DNA from: CAWCOU01 sp963797335
GTDB taxonomy: Bacteria > Pseudomonadota > Gammaproteobacteria > JAURND01
Direction: 5' to 3'
Length of the DNA stretch: 64,000 bases
Assembly: GCA_963797335.1 (NCBI GenBank)
Contig: CAWCOU010000006.1
Location: forward strand, 310,001-374,000
How positions within the stretch are numbered: position 1 is the stretch's first letter; every line of letters starts with the position of its first letter. The position numbers and the translations under genes were made by a program. The notes beneath the pieces are model-generated. The model saw only the letters and a list, made by a program, of their open reading frames with translations, searched no databases and was not told the DNA's origin. This document shows, one piece after another, positions 8,535 to 17,237 of the stretch.

Positions 8535-10556
8535 ATGAGTACTGAATCCCCTAAAAATGAAAGTAAATCTAGCCCAACTGAAATTTCTTCCCCTGCATCT
8601 TCACTGAAAAGCAAAAACGCAGCGCTTCTCCTGAAGGGTATATATGAATTTCTAGCTGCGAATGACGAAGGAATAACGGCAGAAAAATCAAAGCTGGCTG
8701 ATTTAGAAAAGCTCATTTCAAGAATTAATACGGATGATGTCGATTGGAATTATCCGGATAAAGTAAAAGGCAGAGAAGGGTGTACATTAGCTTACATGGC
8801 ATGCACATTGGATGATGATAAAACTTGGCTTGAGGGATTGGATAACCCTAGAACAAGAGTTTGCATCGAATTTATTAGAAAAATTCTTGAATCCAGTCAA
8901 GAAATTCATTGGAATGCCGGTCCTCAAGACAACCAACAGAAAGATTACGGTGTAACCTTAGCATATCAGATGTTGAGCTATGGAACTGACTCATTACCCA
9001 AGGATGAGGAAGAAAGAATGTATCGTAAATTTTCAAAAATTTCTCCAGATAAAATCGACATAAACGCAGGCCCCAAGAACAAACAACATCACCAGTGTGG
9101 TGCTACTTTAGCTGCTCTGTGGTGTGGCCTTGTTCACAAGGAGAAACGTTTTTTAGAACTCCCTCTTTTTTTAACCCTTTCTTCTCAAGAAATTAACTGG
9201 GAAGGACATTTCACACTTGAACCAATCAAGACCAATATGGCGACGTTCAGCATTAAGCTTGCCCTCCGCTGTCAAGACATAAGACTATTAGATAAATTCC
9301 TAGAGCATTTACGTACGACTCAGGGAAGGTTAAAGCCATACGAAGCAACATCCATTGGTTTTGGCGGATTATTGACGATCGGTAGACGTTCTCAGACGCA
9401 TATTGCGCGTTCAATTTTGAATTTTGAGACAGAACATCTGAACTTGCTTATATCAGAATCTGAAGAAGAACTAAGAAAATACGAGGAGAACGAGCAGGAG
9501 TTCGATAATAAAGACCGTGGTGAGGACCATAAAAACGCTATAGAGCTCGAAAAATTTTTTTATTCGTTCCTAAAATTTATATCCATTATAAATACCATTC
9601 GAGAGACACCCAAGCAAATTGAGAGCTTAGATAAAGAAGAAAGACAAATCGACACATCCAAGGTGACTGATCATTTAAAGACAATTGACTCACCCATATT
9701 AAAAGATATATGCTATTTTTGTGCTGGTGTGAAATTTCAATCATTATCATCTGACTTAGCAATGGAATACTTCAAGAATGTATCAATTGACTCCCCTGCT
9801 TATAGTCAAGCACAATTTGAATTAGCTTCTTTCTATATCGCAATTAGCGGTGCTTCGGAAATCAACAAAGTTCAGTGGAAGAAATCTTTAAAAAAGGCTT
9901 TTGATGCTGGAACCAGACACTACTTTTTTCGAAACGATGTCCCATCCGATGAAAAAAAATCCTCTACAAAAGAGTCTTTGAGTCTGGTTGAACGTATTTC
10001 TAAATCCGCTATTACTCTTCCAGGAGAAGGAATGTCAGTTCCTATATTGCCAGAAGAATTCTCGACCACATTAGAAGAGTTCAAAAAAAGTACTTCAAGT
10101 GATTTACTTCCAGAAATTATGGAAGAAATCGCACAATTGAAGATAAACCATCTATGGGATAATTTAAATAATTATAGAAACAATCGCGAAATGAATAATA
10201 AACTTCAGGGGTTGGAAAAAACTATCGAATTACAAAAAAACATAATTGCCAAATTGTGCATAAAAACGGGTCTTTTTCTAGAAGAGGTAGACCACGACAC
10301 AAAAAAAATTAATCCACTTCTACCCAGCCCCTCAAATACCAGTAGAAAACGCAAAACGACAAGTGGCCCATCGCCAGGTCTCTTTAGTTCTTCTTCAAGT
10401 GCTTTGCATAGCACACCTCTACCTCAGGTTACCAGTACGAGCCAATTTCCATTAAACCCCGAGGCGAAAATACTAGAGAAAAAACAAAAAAAGGCGAAAG
10501 AGGAGCCACCCAGTTCTTTTAGCTCTTCACTGTCGTTTACAAACAGTCGAGACTAA
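8535..10556 (+). CDS. WNAGP-repeat protein, tandem copy 1; candidate effector
   Basis: This 673-residue paralogue of the protein at 3570 and of the next gene has no recognised family name. The N-terminal half has about four repeats: 'VDWNYPDK', 'IHWNAGPQDNQ', 'IDINAGPKNKQ' and 'INWEGHF'. Each is followed by 'G.TLAY'-like text and a helix. From about 390 comes the shared 'FCAG' domain with 'YSQAQFELASFY' and 'SLKKAFDAG', which resembles a Sel1/TPR helix pair. A coiled coil is likely at 545-580. The tail has a basic cluster 'SRKRKTTSG' near 602 and 'EKKQKKAKEE' near 646, then a Ser-rich end. No signal peptide or membrane helix is seen. The start follows GAGAGAT. It lies 39 bases after the glycosyltransferase stop, possibly read through from it. 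Confidence 0.8.
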   Translation: MSTESPKNESKSSPTEISSPASSLKSKNAALLLKGIYEFLAANDEGITAEKSKLADLEKLISRINTDDVDWNYPDKVKGREGCTLAYMACTLDDDKTWLEGLDNPRTRVCIEFIRKILESSQEIHWNAGPQDNQQKDYGVTLAYQMLSYGTDSLPKDEEERMYRKFSKISPDKIDINAGPKNKQHHQCGATLAALWCGLVHKEKRFLELPLFLTLSSQEINWEGHFTLEPIKTNMATFSIKLALRCQDIRLLDKFLEHLRTTQGRLKPYEATSIGFGGLLTIGRRSQTHIARSILNFETEHLNLLISESEEELRKYEENEQEFDNKDRGEDHKNAIELEKFFYSFLKFISIINTIRETPKQIESLDKEERQIDTSKVTDHLKTIDSPILKDICYFCAGVKFQSLSSDLAMEYFKNVSIDSPAYSQAQFELASFYIAISGASEINKVQWKKSLKKAFDAGTRHYFFRNDVPSDEKKSSTKESLSLVERISKSAITLPGEGMSVPILPEEFSTTLEEFKKSTSSDLLPEIMEEIAQLKINHLWDNLNNYRNNREMNNKLQGLEKTIELQKNIIAKLCIKTGLFLEEVDHDTKKINPLLPSPSNTSRKRKTTSGPSPGLFSSSSSALHSTPLPQVTSTSQFPLNPEAKILEKKQKKAKEEPPSSFSSSLSFTNSRD

Positions 10557-10585
10557 GGCAGGCCGTCTGCGCTTCCAAGGGTTCA

Positions 10586-10617
10586 GGGTGAGGAAATGTG
10601 TGGAGGCATGGCGGTAA
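10586..10617 (+). pseudogene. Relic of the 3' end of the family 9 glycosyltransferase gene
   Basis: Bases 10593-10614 read AATGTGTGGAGGCATGGCGG, which matches the last codons of the glycosyltransferase gene (residues KCVEAWR, then a stop) at about 8470-8495. Nothing else of that gene is here. The scrap marks the breakpoint of the tandem duplication that made the second WNAGP gene. Confidence 0.85.
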
Positions 10618-10662
10618 TATTGTTTAATAATTTACAACTACTACTCCCACTGAGAGATAATG

Positions 10663-12768
10663 ATGAGTGCTGAATCCCCTAAAAATGAAAGTAAATCTAG
10701 CTTAACCGAAATTTCTTCCCCCGAACCTTCACTGAAAAGAGAGAACGCAGCGCTTCTTCTGAAGGCTATATATGACCACCAAGCTGCATATGGAGAAGGG
10801 ATAAAGGCAACAAAATCAAAGCTAGATGATTTAGGAAAGCTCATTTCAAACATTAATACGGATAATGTTGATTGGAATTATCCGGATGAATCAAAAGGCA
10901 GAGAAGGATGCACATTAGCTTATGCGGCATGCACATTAGGTGATGCACTATATAAAACTGAATCTGGGGAATTAGATAACCATAGAATAAAAGTTTTAAT
11001 CGGTTTTATTAGAAAAATTCTTGAATCCAGTCAAGAAATTCATTGGCATGCGGGCCCTCAAGACAACCAATATTATGATTATGGTGTAACCTTAGCATAT
11101 CAGATGTTGAGCTCTGGAACTGACTCATTACCCAGGGATGAGCAAGAAAGAATGTATCGTAAATTTTCAAAAATTTCTCCAGATAAAATCGATATAAACG
11201 CGGGTCCAAAGAATAAACAACATCGACAGTATGGTGCTACTTTAGCTGTTCTGTGGTGTGGCATTGTTCACGATGAGAAACGTTTTTTAGAACTCCCTCC
11301 TTTTTTAACCCTGCCTTCTCAAAAAATTAACTGGGAAGCACATGTCAAACTTGGCCCTGTCACGACCTGTATGACAATATTCAGCCTTAATATCGCCAAT
11401 TACGACACAAGACTGTTAGATAAATTCCTAGAGCATTTACGTTTAACTAAGGGAAGTTTAAAGCATTACCAAATATCAATCGAACATTTCGGCGCAGTAT
11501 TGAGGAACGGTAAATGTCAGACAAATATTGCGATTTCATTTTTGAATTTTGATAATGAACATCTGAACTTACTTATGTCAGAATCTGAAGATGGAGTAAG
11601 AGAACACGAGGAAGACGAGCGGGAATGTACTCATCAGGACTGTGATGAAGCGGGGCATGGGCATAAAGACGTTATAGCGTTCGCAAAATTTTTTAATTCG
11701 TTCCTAAAATTTATATTCATTTTAAATACCATTCGTGAGGCACCCAAGCATAGCGAGAGCTTAGATGAAGAAGAAAGACAAATCGACACATCCAAGATGA
11801 TTGATCATTTAGAGACAATTGACTCACTCATGTTATTAGATTTATGCTGTTTTTGTGCCGGTGTGAAATTTAAATCATTATCATTAAACTTAGCAGAGAA
11901 ATACTTCAAGAAAGTATCAATTGTCTCCCCCGCTTATAGTCAAGCTCAATTTGAATTAGCTTCCTTCTATACCGCAATTAGCGGTGCGCTGGAAATTAAC
12001 AAAGTTAATCGGAAGAAATCTTTAAAAAAGGCTTTTGATGCCGGAACCAGACACTACTTTTTTCAAAACAATGCGCCATCCGATGAAAAAAAATCCTCTA
12101 CAAAAGAGTCTTTGAGTCTGGTTGAACGTATTTCCAAATCCGCTATTGCTCTTCCAGGAGAAGGAATGTCAGACCCGATATTGCCAGAAGAATTCTCGAC
12201 CACATTAAAAGAGTTCAAAAAAAGTATTTCAATAAGTTTGCATCAAGAAAAAATGGAAAAGTCAGATAGTAATAAAATAAATCTCCATCGGGGAGAAATC
12301 GTACAATTGAAGATAGCACATCTATGGGATATTTTAAATAATCACAGAAACCATCGTGAAACGAATGAGAAATTCAAGAAATTGGAAAAAATGATTGAAT
12401 CGCAGCAAAACACGATTGAATCACAACAAAGCATGATTGGATCACAACACAAAACAATTGCCAGATTGTGGAAAAAAATAGGCCTTTCTCTAGAAAATGG
12501 AGACAATGAAACAAAAAAAATTAATCCACTTCCAACCAGCCCCTCAAATACCAGTAGAAAACGCAAAACGACAAGTGGACCGTCGCTGGGTCTCTTTGGC
12601 TCTTCTTCAAGTACTTTGTATAGCTCATCTCTACCTCAAGCTACAACTACGAGCCAATCTTTATTAAACCCCGAGGCGAAAATACTAGAGAAAAAACAAA
12701 AAAAGGAGGAAGAGGAGATACCCAGTTCTTCTAGCTCTTCACTGTCGTTTACAAACAGTCGAGATTAG
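10663..12768 (+). CDS. WNAGP-repeat protein, tandem copy 2; candidate effector
   Basis: This 701-residue protein is the closest paralogue of the gene at 8535, aligning along its whole length. It has the same four N-terminal repeats ('VDWNYPDE', 'IHWHAGPQDNQ', 'IDINAGPKNKQ', 'INWEAHV'), the shared 'FCAG' domain, coiled coil, basic cluster 'SRKRKTTSG' near 630 and the Ser-rich end 'SLSFTNSRD'. It differs by a longer acidic insert near 325 (His/Asp/Glu-rich, 'DEAGHGHKD'). It also has a heptad-like Gln expansion near 575-600 (repeats of 'IESQQ') that copy 1 lacks. I used the second of two adjacent ATGs (10663) because it matches the copy 1 start. Function is unknown; an effector role is inferred from the eukaryote-like motifs. 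Confidence 0.78.
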   Translation: MSAESPKNESKSSLTEISSPEPSLKRENAALLLKAIYDHQAAYGEGIKATKSKLDDLGKLISNINTDNVDWNYPDESKGREGCTLAYAACTLGDALYKTESGELDNHRIKVLIGFIRKILESSQEIHWHAGPQDNQYYDYGVTLAYQMLSSGTDSLPRDEQERMYRKFSKISPDKIDINAGPKNKQHRQYGATLAVLWCGIVHDEKRFLELPPFLTLPSQKINWEAHVKLGPVTTCMTIFSLNIANYDTRLLDKFLEHLRLTKGSLKHYQISIEHFGAVLRNGKCQTNIAISFLNFDNEHLNLLMSESEDGVREHEEDERECTHQDCDEAGHGHKDVIAFAKFFNSFLKFIFILNTIREAPKHSESLDEEERQIDTSKMIDHLETIDSLMLLDLCCFCAGVKFKSLSLNLAEKYFKKVSIVSPAYSQAQFELASFYTAISGALEINKVNRKKSLKKAFDAGTRHYFFQNNAPSDEKKSSTKESLSLVERISKSAIALPGEGMSDPILPEEFSTTLKEFKKSISISLHQEKMEKSDSNKINLHRGEIVQLKIAHLWDILNNHRNHRETNEKFKKLEKMIESQQNTIESQQSMIGSQHKTIARLWKKIGLSLENGDNETKKINPLPTSPSNTSRKRKTTSGPSLGLFGSSSSTLYSSSLPQATTTSQSLLNPEAKILEKKQKKEEEEIPSSSSSSLSFTNSRD

Positions 12769-12795
12769 GGCAGGCCATCTGCGCGCCCAAGGTGG

Positions 12796-14733
12796 TTATC
12801 TACCACGCAGAAAAAGTTTGTCTAATTCTTTTAAGGAAAACTCTCGGATGGTGGGGCGGCCGTGGTTGCATTGGCCGCTGCGGTCGGTTTTTTCCATGGC
12901 GCGTAGTAAGGCATTCATTTCAGGGATGCTGAGGCGGCGTTTGGCGTGGGTGGAGGCTCGGCAGGCTAGGGTTGCTAGCACTTCGTGCATTTTATTTTCA
13001 ATTCGGTTGCTTTTTTCTTGAGCGATTAAATCGGCTAATACGTCTTTTACCAGTGGCTCTATGGTGGCTTGCGCTAATAACACCGGGATATGCCGAATAA
13101 TGCAATGCGTGGGGTCTAGGCGTTCAATTCCTATTCCTAAGGCTTGAAAAAGGGCTTGATGTTCATCGGCGTATTCGGCTTCGCGTTCACTCAAATGCAA
13201 GGTGATGGGAATCCAACTCGATTGCGTGACGATTTGACCGGCGTCGTGAGCGGCTTTTAATTGCTCGTAAAGCACGCGTTCATGCGCCGCATGCATATCG
13301 ACGATAACTAACCCTGCTTGATTCTCCGCTAAAATATAAATGCCGTGTAATTGCGCAATGGCGTAACCTAAGGGTGGAGTCTGTAGCTCCGAGTCAGAGC
13401 TCTGCACTAATGCCGGTGGCGGTTGCATAACCGCGGTTGTCTCAGTCGACAGCGAAGGGGCTAATAATGCGGATTGCTGCCAATTAACTGGTTGCGCGGG
13501 CTTGTCTACTACATAGGATAATGGCTCAGGCTCTTTGACCGCCAAAGCAGCAGACGCAAGTTCAGGAGTGGTTGGATAAAGTTGTGCCACTACCGCGCGT
13601 TGCTGTTCGATCTGCCGAACCGAGGGGCGATCGACATTTTTCGGAAGAGCAAGCATAGTTTCCGCCGCTTTATTCACTACAGGCAAGGAAGGGGCAACAT
13701 CCACTACTTCCGAAGAAGAAATAGCACTGCTCTTCGTCGCCAATACCGAGTGCAGGCTTCTAAATAAAAAATCATGCACTAATTGGCTATCACGAAATCG
13801 CACTTCTTGCTTGGTCGGATGAACATTCACATCCACCAACGTCGGGTTTATGGTCAAAAACAAAACATACGCGGGGTGTCGATGACCGTATAACACGTCG
13901 TGATAGGCTTGCCTTATGGCATGGGTCACTAATTTATCGCGCACCATGCGACCATTCACGTAAAAATACTGCAAATCCGCCTGGCTGCGAGAATAAATCG
14001 GCAGCGCTACCCAACCCTGTAAGGTTAAACCCGGGCCTTCCAATTCCATGGCCAGCGCATTTTCCATAAACGGGTCGCCACATATTTTCGCCACTCGCAT
14101 TTCGCGCTGCTCTAGCGTCACTGCCGGTGGCAGTTGCCACACCACTCGCCGGTTATGCTTCAGAGAAAAACCGACTGAAAAATTATAAAGCGCTAAACGC
14201 CGGATAATTTCTTCTAAATGAGTGAACTCTGTTTTTTCCGTGCGCATGAATTTACGACGGGCGGGAGTATTGAAAAATAAATCACGGATTTCTATAGATG
14301 TTCCTTGCGGATGCGCAACCGGTTGAATGCTGAGCTGAGATTCCATGCCTTCCGCTCGAATTTGCCAACCCACGGTTTCATTTTGCGGCCGCGAACGCAG
14401 CGTCAATCGCGAAACAGCGGCGATACTCGCCAAGGCTTCACCCCGAAAACCCAGGCTTAATACCTGCTCTAACTCGGTTAAATTATGAATTTTGCTGGTG
14501 GCATGGCGTGATAACGCCAGGGATAAATCGTCTTTGTGAATGCCAGCCCCATCGTCTTGCACCGAGATAAGCTGCAAGCCACCCTGCTCAATTTGGATAT
14601 CAATCTGTCGCGCGCCGGCATCCAAACTGTTTTCCAACAATTCTTTGACCACAGAAGCTGGGCGCTCCACCACTTCACCGGCGGCAATTTGATTGGCCAA
14701 CAGCGGGTCCAGTCTGGCAATACGTGACGACAT
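12796..14733 (-). CDS. mutL: DNA mismatch repair protein MutL
   Basis: This 645-residue GHKL ATPase couples mismatch recognition by MutS to strand incision. N-terminal motifs are 'ELLENSLDAGA' near 32, 'DDGAGI' near 58 and 'GFRGEAL' near 93. A low-complexity linker spans about 330-440. The C-terminal dimerisation domain has 'DMHAAHERVLYE' near 475, which fits the endonuclease signature D-x-H-A-x2-E-x4-E. It also has 'ACRAS' and 'CNHGRPT', the other endonuclease-associated motifs. So this is probably a nicking MutL of the Pseudomonas type rather than the MutH-dependent E. coli type. Its start lies 1 base from the nlpD stop, so it is the last gene of that operon. It ends facing the WNAGP gene, 27 bases away. 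Confidence 0.97.
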   Translation of the reverse strand: MSSRIARLDPLLANQIAAGEVVERPASVVKELLENSLDAGARQIDIQIEQGGLQLISVQDDGAGIHKDDLSLALSRHATSKIHNLTELEQVLSLGFRGEALASIAAVSRLTLRSRPQNETVGWQIRAEGMESQLSIQPVAHPQGTSIEIRDLFFNTPARRKFMRTEKTEFTHLEEIIRRLALYNFSVGFSLKHNRRVVWQLPPAVTLEQREMRVAKICGDPFMENALAMELEGPGLTLQGWVALPIYSRSQADLQYFYVNGRMVRDKLVTHAIRQAYHDVLYGHRHPAYVLFLTINPTLVDVNVHPTKQEVRFRDSQLVHDFLFRSLHSVLATKSSAISSSEVVDVAPSLPVVNKAAETMLALPKNVDRPSVRQIEQQRAVVAQLYPTTPELASAALAVKEPEPLSYVVDKPAQPVNWQQSALLAPSLSTETTAVMQPPPALVQSSDSELQTPPLGYAIAQLHGIYILAENQAGLVIVDMHAAHERVLYEQLKAAHDAGQIVTQSSWIPITLHLSEREAEYADEHQALFQALGIGIERLDPTHCIIRHIPVLLAQATIEPLVKDVLADLIAQEKSNRIENKMHEVLATLACRASTHAKRRLSIPEMNALLRAMEKTDRSGQCNHGRPTIREFSLKELDKLFLRGR

Positions 14734-14734
14734 G

Positions 14735-15571
14735 TCAGTTCCTGGTGTGAGGTAAGCAAGTCATCGGATCGATGGGCTTACCATTGCGGCGTATCTCGAA
14801 ATGCAGGGAAACTTGACCGGCATCACTCTTGCCCATGGCGGCGATTCGCTGACCCGCGGCAACCTTATCCCCTTCCTTCACATACAATTTTTTGTTATAG
14901 GCGTAGGCGCTCAAATCGGTGTCGTTGTGTTTAATAATAATGAGATTTCCGTAACCGGCCATTCCTGAGCCAGCGTAAACCACTTTACCGCCAGCACTGG
15001 CGACCACCGGCTGATTCAATTTACCGGCAATATCAATGCCGCGATTGCCACCGGGAGTGGCTGAATACCCGTGGATGACGGATCCCTGCGTCGGCCATTG
15101 CCAACCCGCTTCCGTTGTTTTGGTGGCCGTTACCACCGTCGTCGTGGCTGCCGCTGTTGGCACCGATTTGTTTACTTGATTGGTTGTTGAGGTCACCGAC
15201 GATGTTTGAGTCGTGGTAATTACCGCGCTCGATACCGGTCCAGAAGCCATGATCGGTACCGGTGAAGCCACCGGTATGGGAGTAGCTGGCGCTGCGTATG
15301 ATTGCGCGCTCGCTCCAGACATCCGCAAGGTTTGACCCGGTGTTAAGTGGTAAGGTTCGGATAAATGGTTATAGCGGGCAATGTCATGGTAATCCATGCC
15401 AAATCCCCAAGCCACGGAATAAATCGTATCGCCAGGCTGCACACGATAATCGCTGATTTCAGCACTGTCATGTCCTTGCCAGCCCTCTACTACCGGCGCC
15501 TCCGCTCGATTGTTACTGCAAGCCACTAACATCAAGCAGAGTAGAGCAACCATTGTCTGAAAAATTTTCAT
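14735..15571 (-). CDS. nlpD: LysM/M23-domain lipoprotein, NlpD-like amidase activator
   Basis: This 278-residue envelope protein starts with a lipoprotein signal ending 'LMLVACSNN' (lipidated Cys about 18). It has one LysM domain at about 42-85 ('YRVQPGDTIYSVAWGF') that binds peptidoglycan, then a Thr/Ser/Ala-rich linker and a C-terminal LytM/M23 fold. The metal ligands of active M23 enzymes are missing: the expected H-x-G-x-D reads 'NRGID' and the final H-x-H reads 'SLH'. In E. coli NlpD the same loss goes with activating the amidase AmiC at the septum. I used the ATG at 15571, which has AGGTGG upstream and overlaps the previous stop as ATGA, implying translational coupling. The longer frame starts GTG at 15580. 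Confidence 0.88.
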   Translation of the reverse strand: MKIFQTMVALLCLMLVACSNNRAEAPVVEGWQGHDSAEISDYRVQPGDTIYSVAWGFGMDYHDIARYNHLSEPYHLTPGQTLRMSGASAQSYAAPATPIPVASPVPIMASGPVSSAVITTTQTSSVTSTTNQVNKSVPTAAATTTVVTATKTTEAGWQWPTQGSVIHGYSATPGGNRGIDIAGKLNQPVVASAGGKVVYAGSGMAGYGNLIIIKHNDTDLSAYAYNKKLYVKEGDKVAAGQRIAAMGKSDAGQVSLHFEIRRNGKPIDPMTCLPHTRN

Positions 15572-16146
15572 GCCAACCACCTATAAGTTCCATATGCGAC
15601 TATCAAGATGGCAATGATAACCCAACCTAACCAATCAATGCATTTTTTAAGCACTCGATCGATATGAGGACCACCCCAGCGGATGAGACCTGCTTCCAAA
15701 TAAAAGCGCACCCCTCGACCAATAATGGAGCCGATCACAAACGGCAACAAGGCTGTGTGCAATGTGCCTCCGGCAATGGTGAACAGTTTGAATGGGATAG
15801 GTGAAATACCGGCAACGAATAAAACCCAGCCACCCCAATGACCAAACCAGGTTTGTACTTTATGAAAATCACTGGCATAGCCCATATGGCTGAGCATGGG
15901 ATAAATCCAATGAAAAAAATACATGCCAATGAGGTAACCAAACAAAGCGCCCAAAACCGACATGCCGGTGGTGATAGTGGCATACCGCCACGCTTTCTCG
16001 GGCTTGGCCAAAGTCATGGGTGCCAACATCACGTCCGGCGGAATAGGAAAAATGGATGACTCGATAAAACTAACAGCGGCTAAATAATAAGGCGCCCAAC
16101 GATGCTGCGACCAAAATAACATGCGAGCGTATAATTTAGAAAACAT
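15568..16146 (-). CDS. DedA/VTT-family membrane protein (YqaA-like)
   Basis: This 192-residue inner-membrane protein has several hydrophobic helices and the VTT/SNARE-associated fold of the DedA superfamily. An early 'SFIESSIFPIPPDVMLAP' and a central 'GISPIPFKLFTIAGG' re-entrant motif carry the family's prolines. It is closest in size and motif to the YqaA subgroup. DedA relatives are linked to lipid-carrier or phospholipid flipping and membrane-potential homeostasis, but the substrate of this subgroup is not established. It sits between surE and nlpD and overlaps nlpD by 4 bases, so the two are probably translated together. Confidence 0.85.
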   Translation of the reverse strand: MFSKLYARMLFWSQHRWAPYYLAAVSFIESSIFPIPPDVMLAPMTLAKPEKAWRYATITTGMSVLGALFGYLIGMYFFHWIYPMLSHMGYASDFHKVQTWFGHWGGWVLFVAGISPIPFKLFTIAGGTLHTALLPFVIGSIIGRGVRFYLEAGLIRWGGPHIDRVLKKCIDWLGWVIIAILIVAYGTYRWLA

Positions 16147-16171
16147 GAATGATTCGATTCCAATAGAAAAA

Positions 16172-16933
16172 CTACAGGCCCGCTAGCCATTTAACCAAGG
16201 GGTCAAAGGCTTGGTAATGCGTAAAATCAATTTGCAGCGGCGTGATGGATACCTTTTTGGTGTGAATGGCGTGAAAATCCGTTCCTGGGCCGGCGTCTTG
16301 CTCAGGGCCGGCAGGGCCTACCCAATAAATGGTTCGACCGCGCGGATCTAACTGAGAGATCGTGCGCTCCGCCTGATGACGAGTGCCTAAGCGAGTCACT
16401 TCATAGCCCATAATTTCATCAAGGGGAACGTTAGGGACATTGACATTCAAAATCGTATTCGCCGGCAGTGAGTGTTCGACTAGGCGCTTCACCAGGCGAG
16501 TGGCTACCGTAGCGGCGGTGTCATAAAAATAGGCAGAGGGGTTGTTGTGGTGAGAAATGGCCAGCGACACTGCGATGGCGGGTAAGCCCAAGAATCGGCC
16601 TTCGATGGCGGCGGCTACGGTGCCAGAATACAGAACATCGTCACCCAAGTTTGCCCCTTCGTTAACGCCAGAAACGACCATATCCGGTGCTTGTTCGAGT
16701 AAGCCGGTAATCGCTAAATGGACACAGTCCGTCGGTGTTCCTTCGACACTGATGGCGCCGTTTTCCAAATTTTTGACGCGTATGGGCCTATCCAGCGTCA
16801 AGGAGTTGCTGGCGCCACTGCGGTTGCGATCGGGCGCGACGATGCGGATAGTACCTAATTCCTTGAGGGCGTTTGCTAGCGCCCGAATGCCTTCCGCATG
16901 CACACCATCGTCATTGCTGACCAGTATTTTCAT
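16172..16933 (-). CDS. surE: 5'/3'-nucleotidase SurE
   Basis: This 253-residue cytosolic metallophosphatase removes phosphate from nucleoside monophosphates and short polyphosphates and is linked to stationary-phase survival. The N-terminal 'ILVSNDDGVHAEGI' carries the metal-binding Asp pair. 'PDRNRSGASNSLTL' near 35-48 and 'VSGVNEGANLGDDVLYSGT' near 86-105 are the other active-site loops. The length matches E. coli SurE (253). It lies 12 bases after ftsB and 25 bases before the DedA-like gene, within one minus-strand operon. A pcm gene, which often sits beside surE, is absent here. Confidence 0.97.
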   Translation of the reverse strand: MKILVSNDDGVHAEGIRALANALKELGTIRIVAPDRNRSGASNSLTLDRPIRVKNLENGAISVEGTPTDCVHLAITGLLEQAPDMVVSGVNEGANLGDDVLYSGTVAAAIEGRFLGLPAIAVSLAISHHNNPSAYFYDTAATVATRLVKRLVEHSLPANTILNVNVPNVPLDEIMGYEVTRLGTRHQAERTISQLDPRGRTIYWVGPAGPEQDAGPGTDFHAIHTKKVSITPLQIDFTHYQAFDPLVKWLAGL

Positions 16934-16945
16934 AGTGTCTTCCAG

Positions 16946-17227
16946 CTACTGTACAATTTGATAAAAAACCTCGTTAGGTTTAACTAACCCTAACTCATTA
17001 CGGGCGCGCTCCTCAACCGCTTCATCGCCCTGTTTTAAATCCTTTACATCGGCAGCCATGTGGTCATTTCTCGCTTGCAGCACGTCGTTTTCTTGATGCA
17101 CCACGGCGATCGTGCTTTTTAGCTTCCAGAACTGGGTAATACTATCTGGTGAGAACCACAATTTATACTGTAGCAATGCCAATAAAAAAATTAAGGCGGC
17201 AATAACAATTGTAGATGATCTCACCAT
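16946..17227 (-). CDS. ftsB: Cell division protein FtsB
   Basis: This 93-residue bitopic membrane protein forms the FtsQLB complex that signals septal peptidoglycan synthesis. It has one membrane helix at about 7-24 ('IVIAALIFLLALLQYKLWF'), a periplasmic coiled coil at about 35-75 and the conserved end 'ERARNELGLVKPNEVFYQI'. The placement directly after eno (10 bases) is the usual gammaproteobacterial arrangement. Confidence 0.96.
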   Translation of the reverse strand: MVRSSTIVIAALIFLLALLQYKLWFSPDSITQFWKLKSTIAVVHQENDVLQARNDHMAADVKDLKQGDEAVEERARNELGLVKPNEVFYQIVQ

Positions 17228-17237
17228 AAATTCATCC

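Larger units (their letters stand above)
8466..12795 (+). repeat. Tandem duplication of about 2.1-2.2 kb (two units)
   Basis: Unit 1 runs from about 8466 to 10585 and unit 2 from about 10586 to 12795. Both open with the last codons of the glycosyltransferase gene and the shared leader 'TTTAATAATTTACAACTACT'. Each carries one WNAGP-repeat gene and closes with a 'GCAGGCC-TCTGCGC--CCAAG' segment after the stop. The units differ by many substitutions and small indels, so the duplication is not brand new. Confidence 0.85.
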
